A stretch of DNA of 64,000 nucleotides from Kitasatospora viridis. GTDB lineage: Bacteria; Actinomycetota; Actinomycetes; Streptomycetales; Streptomycetaceae. The notes beneath the pieces were generated by a model. The model did no database searches, was not told where the DNA came from, and saw nothing but the letters and a program-made list of their open reading frames with translations. Location: NCBI RefSeq assembly GCF_007829815.1, contig NZ_VIWT01000002.1, positions 62,001 through 126,000 of the forward strand, given 5' to 3'. Below, piece after piece: positions 34,713-43,645 of this stretch (the stretch's first letter is position 1; the number at the start of each line of letters is the position of its first letter). A program made the position numbers and the translations under genes.

Positions 34713-35141
34713 ATGCCGACGCAGCACGTACCCGCCGCCCCGCCCGGCGCCCCGCCGGCGGAACCGGCCGCGCTGACGACCACCTACCCGTTCACGCTGC
34801 CCCGAGGCTACGTCGACGAGCAGGGCCGGGTGCACCGGGACGGCGTCATGCGCCTGGCCACGGCGCGCGACGAGATCAGCAGCCAGAGCGACCCGCGGGT
34901 CCGGCAGAACCCGGTGTACCTCAGCGTCCTGCTGCTCTCCCGGACCGTGACCCGCCTGGGCGCGGCCCCGGCCGTGGACGCCCTGGTGATCGAGAACCTC
35001 TTCGCCTCCGACCTGGCCTTCCTCCAGGACCTCTACCGGCGGATCAACCAGGACGGGCACACCGAGGCCGAGGTCAACTGCCCCGCGTGCGGGCACGAGT
35101 TCGCGGTGGACGTCGCCGGTGATGCCCCGGGGGAATCCTGA
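34713..35141 (+). CDS. eCIS small protein with C-terminal CxxC, tail-assembly-chaperone position
   Basis: 142 residues. Its middle resembles phage tail assembly-chaperone-like helical proteins (YVDEQGRVHRDGVMRLATARDE, then RVRQNPVYLSVLLLSRTVTRLG). The C-terminus adds NCPACGHEF, a half zinc-ribbon. By order it sits just after the tube genes, where contractile phages place tail-assembly chaperones. The ATG has GAGGGA four bases upstream; an ATG overlapping the preceding stop is another option. No enzymatic function is apparent. Confidence 0.7.
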   Translation: MPTQHVPAAPPGAPPAEPAALTTTYPFTLPRGYVDEQGRVHRDGVMRLATARDEISSQSDPRVRQNPVYLSVLLLSRTVTRLGAAPAVDALVIENLFASDLAFLQDLYRRINQDGHTEAEVNCPACGHEFAVDVAGDAPGES

Positions 35142-35314
35142 CCTACCCGGCCGACCGGCTGTGGGAGGAGGTGGTGTACCTCGCCTACTACCTGCACTGG
35201 TCGCCGGGCGACCTGCTCGACCTCGCGCACCCGGTCCGGGCGCGGGTGATCGCGGAGGTCGGACGGATCCACCAGCGCCTGGAGACGGATGCGGCGGCCG
35301 GCCGGGGCCGCTGA
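35138..35314 (+). CDS. DUF6760-family eCIS protein with a probable CTG start
   Basis: 58 residues: YPADRLWEEVVYLAYYLHW, then a LDLAHPVRARVIAEV helix, the DUF6760 pattern seen in eCIS loci between the tube and spike genes. There is no ATG, GTG or TTG before the conserved sequence. The frame opens after a TGA, and the only plausible initiators are a CTG overlapping the previous stop (CTGA) or an ATC just before it, both behind GGGGGA. The gene is small and easily missed. A start elsewhere is possible only by frameshift. Confidence 0.65.
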   Translation: MTYPADRLWEEVVYLAYYLHWSPGDLLDLAHPVRARVIAEVGRIHQRLETDAAAGRGR

Positions 35315-35338
35315 CCAGCCCGTGACGTGACCGGAGCC

Positions 35339-35354
35339 GGACGGACGGACGGAC
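35339..35354 (+). repeat. GGAC tandem repeat
   Basis: Four copies of GGAC precede the GGAGAGGAGAG ribosome-binding region of the long disordered protein. It may vary in copy number. Nothing suggests function beyond spacing. Confidence 0.4.
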
Positions 35355-35369
35355 GGAGAGGAGAGCGAG

Positions 35370-37391
35370 ATGCGGTGGCTGTCGCGATGGCGGCGCCGGG
35401 GTCGGCCCGTGCCGTCGTCAAGTGTTAGGCAGTCTGGTGTGGCTGATGAGTCGTCAGGTAATGATGGGAGTTGGCGGCGGCTGTCGCCGGTGTCGCCGAC
35501 CGTCCGTCAGGCGAGGCTGACCATGGGGTCCTCGCTGGGCGTGCTCACGGACGCCGCGAGCCAACCGCTGATCCTGGCGCCGCGCTTGCGGCGGCGGAGG
35601 GCCGGTCGGGCGGCTGCCGAGGGCGGGGCGGTGCCTGGTGTGGCGCCGGCGGTGGGGCGGGTGGTGGGTCTGGCGGTGGTGCGGGAGGAGGTGAGTGCGT
35701 GGGGCGGGCGCCTGTCGTCGCAGCGAGTGGCGGTTCCTGAGGGGGCGGCGCCCGCGGTGTCGCCCGAGCCGACAGGGCCCGAACCGACAGGGCCCGAGCC
35801 GGCGGTGACCGAGCCGTCAATGCCCAAGGTGCCAAAGCCCGAGCCGCCAACGCCCGTGCTGCCGCCCGTCGTTGCGCGACGCACTCCGCGCGTCCTCGCG
35901 AGGCCCACGGCGCCCCGGCCGAGCCTGGTCCGGGCCGACGCCGAGTACGTGGGGGAGCCGGTCGCGGAGCCGGACCAGTACGCGTCCTCGGCCTGGCTGC
36001 GCATGATCGAGTCCTACCGTCCGCCTTGGGCCGACGACGGTGCTGCGGACGGCGCGGTGGCACCGGTGGGCTTTCCGCCGCTGCTTCCTGAAGGGGGGTC
36101 ATGGGCGAGCGAGGTGACCGCCCCGCCGCCCCCGCGACAGCAGCCGACGCATCGTCAGGAAACTCCAAGGCGAGCCTCGTTGGCGGAGAGCCGCAGGATC
36201 GGACTCGGCACCCCGATCCGCCGGACCGCTCCGGGGGCGGCTGATGAGGAGGAACCGGACGCGGAGGGGGAAGCGGAGCTGGAACCGGTCGAGCCGGTTC
36301 GGACGGATGTGGTTCCGGTCGAGGCGAAGGTGCCGGAACCGCGTCCGCAGGTTGGTGTGCGGCAGGCACCCGAGCCGGAGGCTACCGATCGTGCCGCTGC
36401 CCCGGTCCCGACGGTGCCTGCACCAGCGCTGCCTGAGCCGGCGGCACCCGCGACCGGACCGCCGGCCCGGGCCCCGGCGCCGCTGCGGCCAGTGGCATCG
36501 CCGGTCCGAGCTCATCCCCGTTCCCGCGCCCGGTTGGCGTCGGTGACGGCGCGGTCCGTGCGGCGCCCGGCGGAGGCACCGCTGATCCATCCGCGACCGG
36601 CCGCTCAACCGAGCGCCCAGCCACCCATGGTGGCGTTGCCGCTGCCGACCTCACCTGTCCCGACCAGCCCGCCACCGCCACCGCCAGAGCCGCTGCCGGT
36701 TCCGGCAGCGGCGCAGGCGGTCGACCTCGGAGTGGACCCGCCAGTGCTGGTCGGACCGTTCGACGCCGCGCCGATCGGGTTGGCGCCGCAACGTCCCCAC
36801 CCTGCTGAGACGGAGGCCGCAGAACGCCAGTTGGGCGTGCCGAGCCGGGCACCAGTCGGCGTGGCGGGAGCGGCTCCGACACCGGCCGACGCGCCACCGC
36901 CGACCTCGTGGACCGCCCCGTGGGTTACCCCGCCGATGGTCCCGGAGCCGTCGACGGGCGGAGCACAGCGGCAGCAGGTCGGCGCGCCACCGCCGACCTC
37001 GCGGACGACCTCGCGGACGACCTCGTGGACCGCTCCGTGGGCCGCCCCGCCGACGGTCCGAGGGCCGTCGACAGGCGGAGCGCAGCGGCAACAGGACGGC
37101 ACGACACCGCGCCCGCCCGCACCCGCGCTGCCCGACAGCACCCCGGACCCGCCCCAACTACCGCCGGCAGCACCCCCGGTGGCCCGCGACCCGGAGCCGA
37201 CCCCGTCCGGGGAGCGGCCCACCGCGCCCGGCGCCCGGCGTCCGCTGGACCTGGACGACGAGGAGCAGATCGAGGAGTTGGCGATCCAGGTGTACCAGCG
37301 GGTCCACCGCTGGCTGCGGAGCGACCTGCTGGTCCACCGCGAACGCACGGGCCGGCTCGGCGCGGGCGGACCGTTCGGCTGGACGCGATAG
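35370..37391 (+). CDS. Long proline-rich disordered eCIS protein
   Basis: 673 residues, mostly Pro/Ala/Glu/Arg with many PEP, PAP and PPP runs, so probably unstructured. Short Arg-rich segment at the start (RWLSRWRRRGRPVPSS); about 205-220 carries an aromatic YASSAWLRMIESYRPPW motif. Only the last 40 residues look ordered and conserved (EEQIEELAIQVYQRVHRWLRSD). Two imperfect copies of a SWTAPW...STGGAQRQQ unit occur at about 510-580. In contractile tails this position, between chaperone and LysM gene, usually holds the tape measure. That is a positional analogy, since tape measures are normally helical. Confidence 0.7.
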   Translation: MRWLSRWRRRGRPVPSSSVRQSGVADESSGNDGSWRRLSPVSPTVRQARLTMGSSLGVLTDAASQPLILAPRLRRRRAGRAAAEGGAVPGVAPAVGRVVGLAVVREEVSAWGGRLSSQRVAVPEGAAPAVSPEPTGPEPTGPEPAVTEPSMPKVPKPEPPTPVLPPVVARRTPRVLARPTAPRPSLVRADAEYVGEPVAEPDQYASSAWLRMIESYRPPWADDGAADGAVAPVGFPPLLPEGGSWASEVTAPPPPRQQPTHRQETPRRASLAESRRIGLGTPIRRTAPGAADEEEPDAEGEAELEPVEPVRTDVVPVEAKVPEPRPQVGVRQAPEPEATDRAAAPVPTVPAPALPEPAAPATGPPARAPAPLRPVASPVRAHPRSRARLASVTARSVRRPAEAPLIHPRPAAQPSAQPPMVALPLPTSPVPTSPPPPPPEPLPVPAAAQAVDLGVDPPVLVGPFDAAPIGLAPQRPHPAETEAAERQLGVPSRAPVGVAGAAPTPADAPPPTSWTAPWVTPPMVPEPSTGGAQRQQVGAPPPTSRTTSRTTSWTAPWAAPPTVRGPSTGGAQRQQDGTTPRPPAPALPDSTPDPPQLPPAAPPVARDPEPTPSGERPTAPGARRPLDLDDEEQIEELAIQVYQRVHRWLRSDLLVHRERTGRLGAGGPFGWTR

Positions 37392-37437
37392 ACGCGATAG
37401 GCGAGATGGACGAGATGGACGGGAACAGGAACACGCC

Positions 37438-37935
37438 ATGACTGACGCGCTCGACACCGCGGAGAACGCCCAGGGCCTCGCCGGCGGGGTCGGCGTCGCC
37501 ATGAGCCACCGGTACGCGGTGCTCATCGACAACGTCAAGTACCACTTCGGGGACTGGGCCAAGGTGAGCGGCCTGACGGTGCGTTGGGAGCCGATCAAGT
37601 ACCGGGTCGGCGGCCAGGGCAACCAGGTCCGGCTGTTCCCCGGGCTCACCGAGTACCAGCCGATCAAGCTCAGCCGGGCGGCCGGCCCGTACTCGCGGGT
37701 CGTGCAGCACTGGCTCGCGCAGACCGCGAAGAAGCCGCAGCCGCAGAGCGGCACCATCCAGCTCGTCGACTTCGCCGGGACCCCGCTGGTGCAGTGGCGG
37801 CTCAACGAGTTCTTCCCGATCGCGTGGACCGTCGAGGACTTCGGAGCGGAGGGCGGCCGTCCGGCGATCGAGACGCTCGAACTCGCCCACCACGGCTTCC
37901 TCGACGACGACCTGTCGATGCTCTCCCCGATCTGA
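37438..37935 (+). CDS. Tube-family protein (third tube-like, baseplate or tube-initiator type)
   Basis: 165 residues. gp19-like fold pattern: HRYAVLIDNVKYHFGDWAKVSGL, IKYRVGGQGNQVRLFPGLTEYQPIKL-type strand order, then a long helix-like SRVVQHWLAQTAKKP, and a C-terminal EDFGAEGGRPAIETLELAHHG. It is more divergent than the two tube genes upstream and lies next to another such protein, so it probably caps the tube near the baseplate. A 46-base gap with GAGATGGAC repeats precedes it. Confidence 0.85.
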   Translation: MTDALDTAENAQGLAGGVGVAMSHRYAVLIDNVKYHFGDWAKVSGLTVRWEPIKYRVGGQGNQVRLFPGLTEYQPIKLSRAAGPYSRVVQHWLAQTAKKPQPQSGTIQLVDFAGTPLVQWRLNEFFPIAWTVEDFGAEGGRPAIETLELAHHGFLDDDLSMLSPI

Positions 37936-37995
37936 CCGGGCGGACCCCAGTTCCCGAGAACCAGAAACCCAGAAAGCCAGAAAGGCGGTCCACCC

Positions 37996-38628
37996 ATGAG
38001 CATCGCGTCCTTCGTCGCGGCCGACGGCCAGGGCGGCGGCGCGCTCGCGCAGTCCCTGGCACCGGCCGTCGGCACCGGTCTGTCGACCGGCGTGTCGGCG
38101 CTCCGCGGCCGGGCGGCGGGTGACGGGTCGTTCGACCGCCTCGGCCTGGCCATGCGCTTCGCCGTCACGTTCACGGCCGGCGGCATCAGCAGCCGGCTCG
38201 GTGAGTGGGCCTCGTGCACGGGGCTGGACGTGCAGTTCAAGACCGAGCCGATCGAGGTCGGCGGCCACTACGACGGCGCTGTCCAACTGCCGCTGCGGGT
38301 GGAGTACTCCCCGGTGGTGCTGAAGCGGGCGGTGGGGACGACCGACTCGCACCGGCTCCAGGTGTGGCTCAACAGCCTGGTCGCCGCCTGGGCGGACGGC
38401 GGTGAGCACGCCCTCGCCAAGCTCGCGGGGACGGTGGAGATCGAACTGCACGACGTGCACCAGGAACGCGTCGCGACGTGGGTGCTGCGGGAGGCCCTCC
38501 CGGTCTCCTGGCAGGGACCGGAGCTGGGGGCCACCTCGAACGCCGTCGCCACCGAGACGCTGACGCTCCGGCACATGGGCTTCCTGCCGCCGACCGCCCC
38601 CGTCGGGCAGGAGGAGGCGGCGCGATGA
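37996..38628 (+). CDS. Tube-family protein (fourth tube-like, baseplate initiator type)
   Basis: 210 residues. After a low-complexity Gly/Ala-rich N-terminus of about 45 residues it shows the same fold pattern (FAVTFTAGGISSRLGEWASCTGL, then PIEVGGHYDGAVQLPLRVEYSPVVL and TETLTLRHMGFL). It ends with an ATGA overlap into the LysM gene. Two divergent tube-like proteins before the hub are typical of eCIS such as Afp and PVC, where they connect the tube to the spike. Confidence 0.85.
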   Translation: MSIASFVAADGQGGGALAQSLAPAVGTGLSTGVSALRGRAAGDGSFDRLGLAMRFAVTFTAGGISSRLGEWASCTGLDVQFKTEPIEVGGHYDGAVQLPLRVEYSPVVLKRAVGTTDSHRLQVWLNSLVAAWADGGEHALAKLAGTVEIELHDVHQERVATWVLREALPVSWQGPELGATSNAVATETLTLRHMGFLPPTAPVGQEEAAR

Positions 38629-39359
38629 CCGTGGAGATCCCCCGACCCGCGCTGCCCACGGCGGAGGAGCAGCCGACGGGGAACGCGAAACTGGGCCCGG
38701 TCTCGGACCGGGGCATGACGGAGTGCGTGGTCTTCCGCTACAACCCGAGCGCGGTCTCGATCGTGCACGGCATGACGGGGCGGGACCTGTCCGCCTCGAA
38801 GCTCGCCGAGCCGCACGGTTCGCCGGTCCTCGGCGGGCCGAAGGACCTGGAGCTGCTGAACGGAAAGACGATCATCACCATCAGCAGGGCGGTGTTCAAC
38901 GGCGACACCGTGCCCCGCGACTGCCTGCGCCTGCTCAACTGGAGCTACGCCGTCAAGGAGCGGACGGAGAAGCCGGAGAACGCCGTCCTGCCGTTCCTGC
39001 GCTTCACCTGGGCGCAGGGCCCGGACGTGCTGCTCGGCCACGACGTCCTGCTCGATCGGGTGACGGTCAACTTCACCAGGTTCACCAGCTCCGGCACTCC
39101 GGTGCGGGCGGCCGTCGACCTGACCATGCACGTGATCCCGCAGGACCGCCCCGGCACCAACCCGACCTCCGGCGGCCCCGCCGGCCGCCGCACCCACCTG
39201 GTCACCGGCGACGAGAACCTGCCCCAGCTCGCGCTGCGCACCTACGGCAGCGCGAGCCGGTGGCGCGAGATCGCCACGGCCAACGGGATCCACGACCCGC
39301 TGCGCGTACCGCCCGGGACCCGCCTGTACCTGCCGAGCACTCAGGAGAGCGAAGGATGA
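38625..39359 (+). CDS. Baseplate hub protein with C-terminal LysM domain (Afp7-like)
   Basis: 244 residues. The N-terminal 180 resemble phage T4 gp53-like hub sequence (VVFRYNPSAVSIVHGMTGRD, RDCLRLLNWSYAVKE, VTVNFTRFTSSGTPVRAAVDL). A LysM-like module follows in 190-240 (DENLPQLALRTYGSASRWR, then RVPPGTRLYLP). LysM normally binds peptidoglycan, but in phage-tail baseplates it ties the hub to the spike. Translation is coupled to both neighbours by ATGA overlaps. Confidence 0.88.
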   Translation: MTVEIPRPALPTAEEQPTGNAKLGPVSDRGMTECVVFRYNPSAVSIVHGMTGRDLSASKLAEPHGSPVLGGPKDLELLNGKTIITISRAVFNGDTVPRDCLRLLNWSYAVKERTEKPENAVLPFLRFTWAQGPDVLLGHDVLLDRVTVNFTRFTSSGTPVRAAVDLTMHVIPQDRPGTNPTSGGPAGRRTHLVTGDENLPQLALRTYGSASRWREIATANGIHDPLRVPPGTRLYLPSTQESEG

Positions 39360-41224
39360 CGGCGAATCAGCTCCACGGCGGCATCGTGTGGCCCACGGTG
39401 TCGGTCGGCGAGGGCCCGGGCCGGCCGTTGTCCGGCGTGGCCGCCAGGTGCCTGGCGCACGTCGAGGTGGACACCCACCTGCTGCTGCCGGCGATGTTCG
39501 TGCTCTGCTTCGAGGACCTCACCGGGAGGGCGCTGGACGAGGCGGGGCTGGACATCGGCGCGCGGGTCCAGGTGTCGGTCGGCGCCGGGCGGGACCAGCG
39601 GCTGGTGGTCGGCGAGGTGACCGCCGTCGAGGGCTCGTACCACGGGCTCGCCGGGCAGACCGTGGTGCGCGGCTACGACCTCTGCCACCGGCTGCAACGG
39701 GCCCGGCGGACCAGGTCGTTCGACGACGCCACCGACGCCGACATCGCGCGGCGGATCGCCGCCGAGGCGCGGCTGCCGGTCGGCGAGATCACCGAGACCG
39801 AGGTGGTGCACGAGCACCTGTTGCAGTGCAACCAGACCGACTGGGAGTTCCTCGCCCAGCGGGCCGCCGAGACCGGGTTCGAGTTCGGCATGGCCGACGG
39901 GCGCTTCCACTACCGCCGGGCCGCCGTGCTCGCGCAGTCGGCGCAGGACCTGCCCGAACTGACGGTCCCCGGCTCGCTGTTGCGCTTCGAGCCGCGGGTG
40001 ACGGCCGGGAACCTGACCCCGGACGTGGAGGTGCGGGTCTGGGACCCGCTGCGGGCCGCGCTCTCGGCCGCCGCGCCGGTGCCGGCCTCGGCGACCGGCG
40101 CATCCGCGCCCCGCCGGCAGCAACTGGCCGAGGTCACCGAGCTGTTCCGCACCGGCCGGGACGGCAACCCGGGCGAGGAGCGGGCGGCGGTCCCGACCGG
40201 TCCGTCGGACCCGGCGGGCCCGGACACCGCGCCGCCGCCCAGCCCGACCGCCCACGTCGTGAGCACCCTGCCGGTGGCCGGGCCCGAGGCCGCCGCCGCG
40301 GCGCTGGCCGCCTCGGTCGGCGGCACCTTCGCCGAGGCCGAGGGCGAGGCGCTCGGCGACGGCGCGATCCGGCCCGGCGCCTCGGTCCGGATCTCCGGCA
40401 TCCCGAACCGCTTCCCGGAGGTCTGGCTGGTGAACCGCTCCCGGCACGTGTTCGACCTGACCTCGGGCGGCTACCGCACCGAGTTCGCCGCCGGCGGCGT
40501 GCGCGACCGCTCGCTGCTGGGGCTGGCCTCGGCCTCGGCCCCGGGCGGCGGCGAGCCCGTGCGGATCCCGGGCCTGGTCTGTGCGCTGGTCGACGACATC
40601 GGCGACGGCCACGCCCGGGTGCGGCTCACCCTGCCCTGGCTCTCCCCGGACGTGCGCACCGACTGGGCGCCGGTGGTGCAGTTCGGGGCCGGCCGGCGCA
40701 GCGGGGCGATGTTCCTGCCGGAGGTCGGCGACCAGGTGCTGGTCGGCTTCGAGTTCGGCGATCCGCGGCGCCCGTACGTGCTCGGCGGCATCGTCACCGA
40801 GGACAGCAGCTACAGCCTGGGCGGCGAGGCGGTCCGGCGGGGGCCCGGGGGAGCGGACTCCTCGGTGGCGCGGCGCGGCTTCGTGTCGGCCTCGGGAAAC
40901 CGGCTGGTGTTCCTGGACGAGATGGGGGAGGCGCCCGAGCCCGAGGGCGCGCAGATCCTGCTCGGCTCCGGTGACGGCGCGTTCGGCCTGGGCATCGACA
41001 CCGTCCACGGCTCGCTGGAGCTCAGCTGCTCGCCCCCGGAACCGGGCGGCCGACTGACCATCAGGTGCGGCGAGGCCGGCACGGTCAACATCGTCACCGG
41101 CCCGGGCGGCACCGTGACGGTGGACGGCGGCGACGAGCTGACGCTGACGGCGGCGGCCTCGCTCACCATCCGCAGCCAGGGCACCGTCTCGGTCTCCGCC
41201 CCGTCCATCGCGCTGGGCGGGTGA
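39356..41224 (+). CDS. VgrG-like central spike protein (Afp8-like)
   Basis: 622 residues. The first 230 resemble phage GPD/VgrG domain (SYHGLAGQTVVRGYDLCHRLQRAR, NQTDWEFLAQRAAETGFEF). A variable Pro/Gly-rich linker follows, then an OB-fold gp5-like region with RVRLTLPWLSPDVRTDWAPVV, FLPEVGDQVLVGFEFGDPRRP and VLGGIV. The C-terminal 100 is a Gly/Thr-rich beta-helix that forms the needle (GTVTVDGGDELTLTAAASLTI). The protein trimerises as the puncturing spike. ATG overlaps the previous stop. Confidence 0.94.
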   Translation: MTANQLHGGIVWPTVSVGEGPGRPLSGVAARCLAHVEVDTHLLLPAMFVLCFEDLTGRALDEAGLDIGARVQVSVGAGRDQRLVVGEVTAVEGSYHGLAGQTVVRGYDLCHRLQRARRTRSFDDATDADIARRIAAEARLPVGEITETEVVHEHLLQCNQTDWEFLAQRAAETGFEFGMADGRFHYRRAAVLAQSAQDLPELTVPGSLLRFEPRVTAGNLTPDVEVRVWDPLRAALSAAAPVPASATGASAPRRQQLAEVTELFRTGRDGNPGEERAAVPTGPSDPAGPDTAPPPSPTAHVVSTLPVAGPEAAAAALAASVGGTFAEAEGEALGDGAIRPGASVRISGIPNRFPEVWLVNRSRHVFDLTSGGYRTEFAAGGVRDRSLLGLASASAPGGGEPVRIPGLVCALVDDIGDGHARVRLTLPWLSPDVRTDWAPVVQFGAGRRSGAMFLPEVGDQVLVGFEFGDPRRPYVLGGIVTEDSSYSLGGEAVRRGPGGADSSVARRGFVSASGNRLVFLDEMGEAPEPEGAQILLGSGDGAFGLGIDTVHGSLELSCSPPEPGGRLTIRCGEAGTVNIVTGPGGTVTVDGGDELTLTAAASLTIRSQGTVSVSAPSIALGG

Positions 41225-41231
41225 GGGCCCG

Positions 41232-41642
41232 GTGACGGCCGACTTCATCGGCACCGGCTGGGCGTTCCCGTTCGCGGTGGAGCCGGCCGGCGGCGTGGCG
41301 ATGGTCTCCGGGGAGGCCCGACTGGAGCAGGCGATGGCGCTGATCCTGCGGACGTACCCGGGCGAGCGCCCGATGCGGCCGCTCTTCGGCAGCACCCTGC
41401 GCGACTACGTCTTCGACGGCGCGAGCGCGGAGAAGACCGCCGAGATCGCCGCCGTGGTGCGCGACGCGATCGAGCAGTGGGAGCCGCGGGTCACCGTGAC
41501 CGACGTGGCCGTGTACCCGGACGGGGAGCGCAGCGGCCTGCTGTACATCGACATCCGCTACGAGGTCCCGGGCACCAACAGCCCGCGCAACCTGGTCTTC
41601 CCCTTCTACACCATCCCCGAGCGCGAGGAAGGCGAGTACTGA
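41232..41642 (+). CDS. Baseplate wedge protein, gp25 family (Afp9-like)
   Basis: 136 residues. Matches the gp25-like lysozyme-derived baseplate family: RLEQAMALILRTYPGERPMRPLFGSTLRDYVFD followed by strands ending SPRNLVFPFYTI. These proteins start baseplate assembly. The GTG start is used, and the stop overlaps by one base the ATG of the next gene (TGATG). Confidence 0.9.
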   Translation: MTADFIGTGWAFPFAVEPAGGVAMVSGEARLEQAMALILRTYPGERPMRPLFGSTLRDYVFDGASAEKTAEIAAVVRDAIEQWEPRVTVTDVAVYPDGERSGLLYIDIRYEVPGTNSPRNLVFPFYTIPEREEGEY

Positions 41643-43645
41643 TGCCGCTGCCGGCCCCCGATCTGGACGACCGCCGGTTCCAGGACCTGGTCGACGAGGC
41701 CAAGCGCTTCGTGATGCGGCGCTGCCCCGAGTGGACCGACCACAACGTCTCCGATCCGGGCGTCACCCTGATCGAGACCTTCGCGCACCTGACCGACCAC
41801 CTGCTGTTCCGGCTCAACCAGGTGCCCGACCGACTGTACGTCAGCTTCCTCAACCTGATCGGGCTCCAGGTGCTCCCGCCCACCCCGGCGCGGGCGCCGG
41901 TCACCTTCTGGCTGTCCAGCCCGGCCCGGGCCCGGCTGACCATCGCCGCCGGCACCCGGGTCGGCACCCAGCGCACCGCGACCGCCGAGTCGGTGGTGTT
42001 CAGCACCGTGGCCGACCTGGACGTGGTGCCCTGCACCCTCGCCAGGGTCAGGCTCGGCCCGCCGGACCCGGCGCGGGCAGCCGACCCGGCCGGGGACGGG
42101 CCGGACGCCGAGGGCACGGACCGCTCCCGGCACCTCGCCGACGGCCGCCCGTTCCCGGCGTTCGGGCCCCGGCCCCGGCCCGGGGACGCGCTGCTGCTCG
42201 GGCTCTGCGACCCGGTGCCCGGCTGCGCCGTCCGGATCGGCTTCCGCGGCCGGGTGGAGGGCGTGGGCGTCAACCCGAAGCACCCGCCGCTGGCCTGGGA
42301 GGCCTGGACCGGCGAGGGCTGGACGGCGTGCGAGGTGGGGCTGGACGGGACCGGCGGGCTGAACGCCTCCGGCGCGATCGTGCTGCACGTCCCGCCCGCG
42401 CACACGGCGAGCGTGCTCGGTGGCGACCGCGCCGGCTGGCTGCGGGCCGTCGTCACCGAACCCGAGGAGGGCCAACCCCCGTACACTGACTCGCCCGTGG
42501 TCGACGGGCTGACCGCCTGCACGGTCGGCGCCAGCACCGAGGCCGTGCACGCCGAGCCGGTGGACCGCGAGGTGCTGGGCCAGGGCGAGGGCGTGCCCGG
42601 GCAGCGGTTCCCGCTGCGGCACGCCCCGGTGCTGGCCGGCTACGGGCCGCCGGTCGTGGAGACCAGCTCGGCGGACGGCTGGCAGGAGTGGACCCTGGTC
42701 GACAGCTTCGCCGGCAGCGGGCCCGAGGACCGGCACTTCGGCCTCGACCCGGTCTCCGGCCTGGTGCTGTTCGGCCCGGCGGTGCGCGAGCCGGACGGCG
42801 CGCTGCGCCGTTACGGGGCCGCGCCCGAGAAGGGCGCCGAGGTGCGGATCCGCGGCTACGCGACCGGCGGCGGCGCCCGGGGAAACGTGCCGGCCGGGGC
42901 CCTGTGCCGGCTCAAGTCGTCCGTCCCGTCGGTCACTTCGGTGGAGAACCGGCGCCCGGCCCAGGGCGGGGTGGACGGCGAGAGCCTGGCCGAGGCCAAG
43001 GCCCGGGGGCCGCTGCTGGTGCGCAGCCGCAGCCGCGCGGTCACCGTCGAGGACTACGAGGTGCTGGTCCGCGAGGTGGCGCCGGAGCTGGCCCGGGCGC
43101 GCTGCGTGCCGGCCGGCCGCGACGGCGAGGGGGCCGGGGTCGGAGCCGGGGGAGTGCGGATCCTGATCGTGCCGGCCGCGGCCGTGGTGGACGGCCGGAT
43201 CCCGTTCGAGAACCTGGTCCCGGCCGAGCGGACGCTGGAACGGATCGCCGCCGGCCTGGACCGGGTCCGGGTGGTGGGCACCCGGGTGGTGCTCGAACCG
43301 CCGCTCTACCGGGGCGTCACCGTGGTCGCGCGGCTGGTCGCCCGGCCCCGGGTGAACGCCGACCGGGTGCGGGAGGATGCGCTCGGCGCCCTCTACCGCT
43401 ACCTCAGCCCGCTGCCGGGCGGCGGGCCCGACGGAGCAGGCTGGCCGTTCGGCCGCCCGGTGCAGGCCGGCGAGGTCTTCGGCCGCCTCCAGCAGGTGTC
43501 CGGCGTCGAACTGGTCGAGGACGTGCGGCTGTTCACCGCCGACCCGGTCACCGGCGCGCGCGGCCGGGAGGTCGGCCGGATCGACCTGGACCCGAACAGC
43601 CTGGTCTTCTCCTACGAGCACCAGGTCAGGGTGGAGGCCCACTGA
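41642..43645 (+). CDS. Baseplate J-like protein (Afp11-like)
   Basis: 667 residues. The N-terminus (RFQDLVDEAKRFVMRRCPEWTDHN, then VTLIETFAHLTDHLLFRLNQV) is the gpJ-like beginning found in putative baseplate assembly proteins, followed by a domain with VGTQRTATAESVVFSTVADLDV, and the C-terminal block with ENRRPAQGGVDGESLAEAKARGP, RAVTVEDYEVLVREVAPELAR and RPVQAGEVFGRLQQVSGV. J proteins form the wedges around the hub. Start and stop both overlap neighbours by one base. Confidence 0.92.
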   Translation: MPLPAPDLDDRRFQDLVDEAKRFVMRRCPEWTDHNVSDPGVTLIETFAHLTDHLLFRLNQVPDRLYVSFLNLIGLQVLPPTPARAPVTFWLSSPARARLTIAAGTRVGTQRTATAESVVFSTVADLDVVPCTLARVRLGPPDPARAADPAGDGPDAEGTDRSRHLADGRPFPAFGPRPRPGDALLLGLCDPVPGCAVRIGFRGRVEGVGVNPKHPPLAWEAWTGEGWTACEVGLDGTGGLNASGAIVLHVPPAHTASVLGGDRAGWLRAVVTEPEEGQPPYTDSPVVDGLTACTVGASTEAVHAEPVDREVLGQGEGVPGQRFPLRHAPVLAGYGPPVVETSSADGWQEWTLVDSFAGSGPEDRHFGLDPVSGLVLFGPAVREPDGALRRYGAAPEKGAEVRIRGYATGGGARGNVPAGALCRLKSSVPSVTSVENRRPAQGGVDGESLAEAKARGPLLVRSRSRAVTVEDYEVLVREVAPELARARCVPAGRDGEGAGVGAGGVRILIVPAAAVVDGRIPFENLVPAERTLERIAAGLDRVRVVGTRVVLEPPLYRGVTVVARLVARPRVNADRVREDALGALYRYLSPLPGGGPDGAGWPFGRPVQAGEVFGRLQQVSGVELVEDVRLFTADPVTGARGREVGRIDLDPNSLVFSYEHQVRVEAH

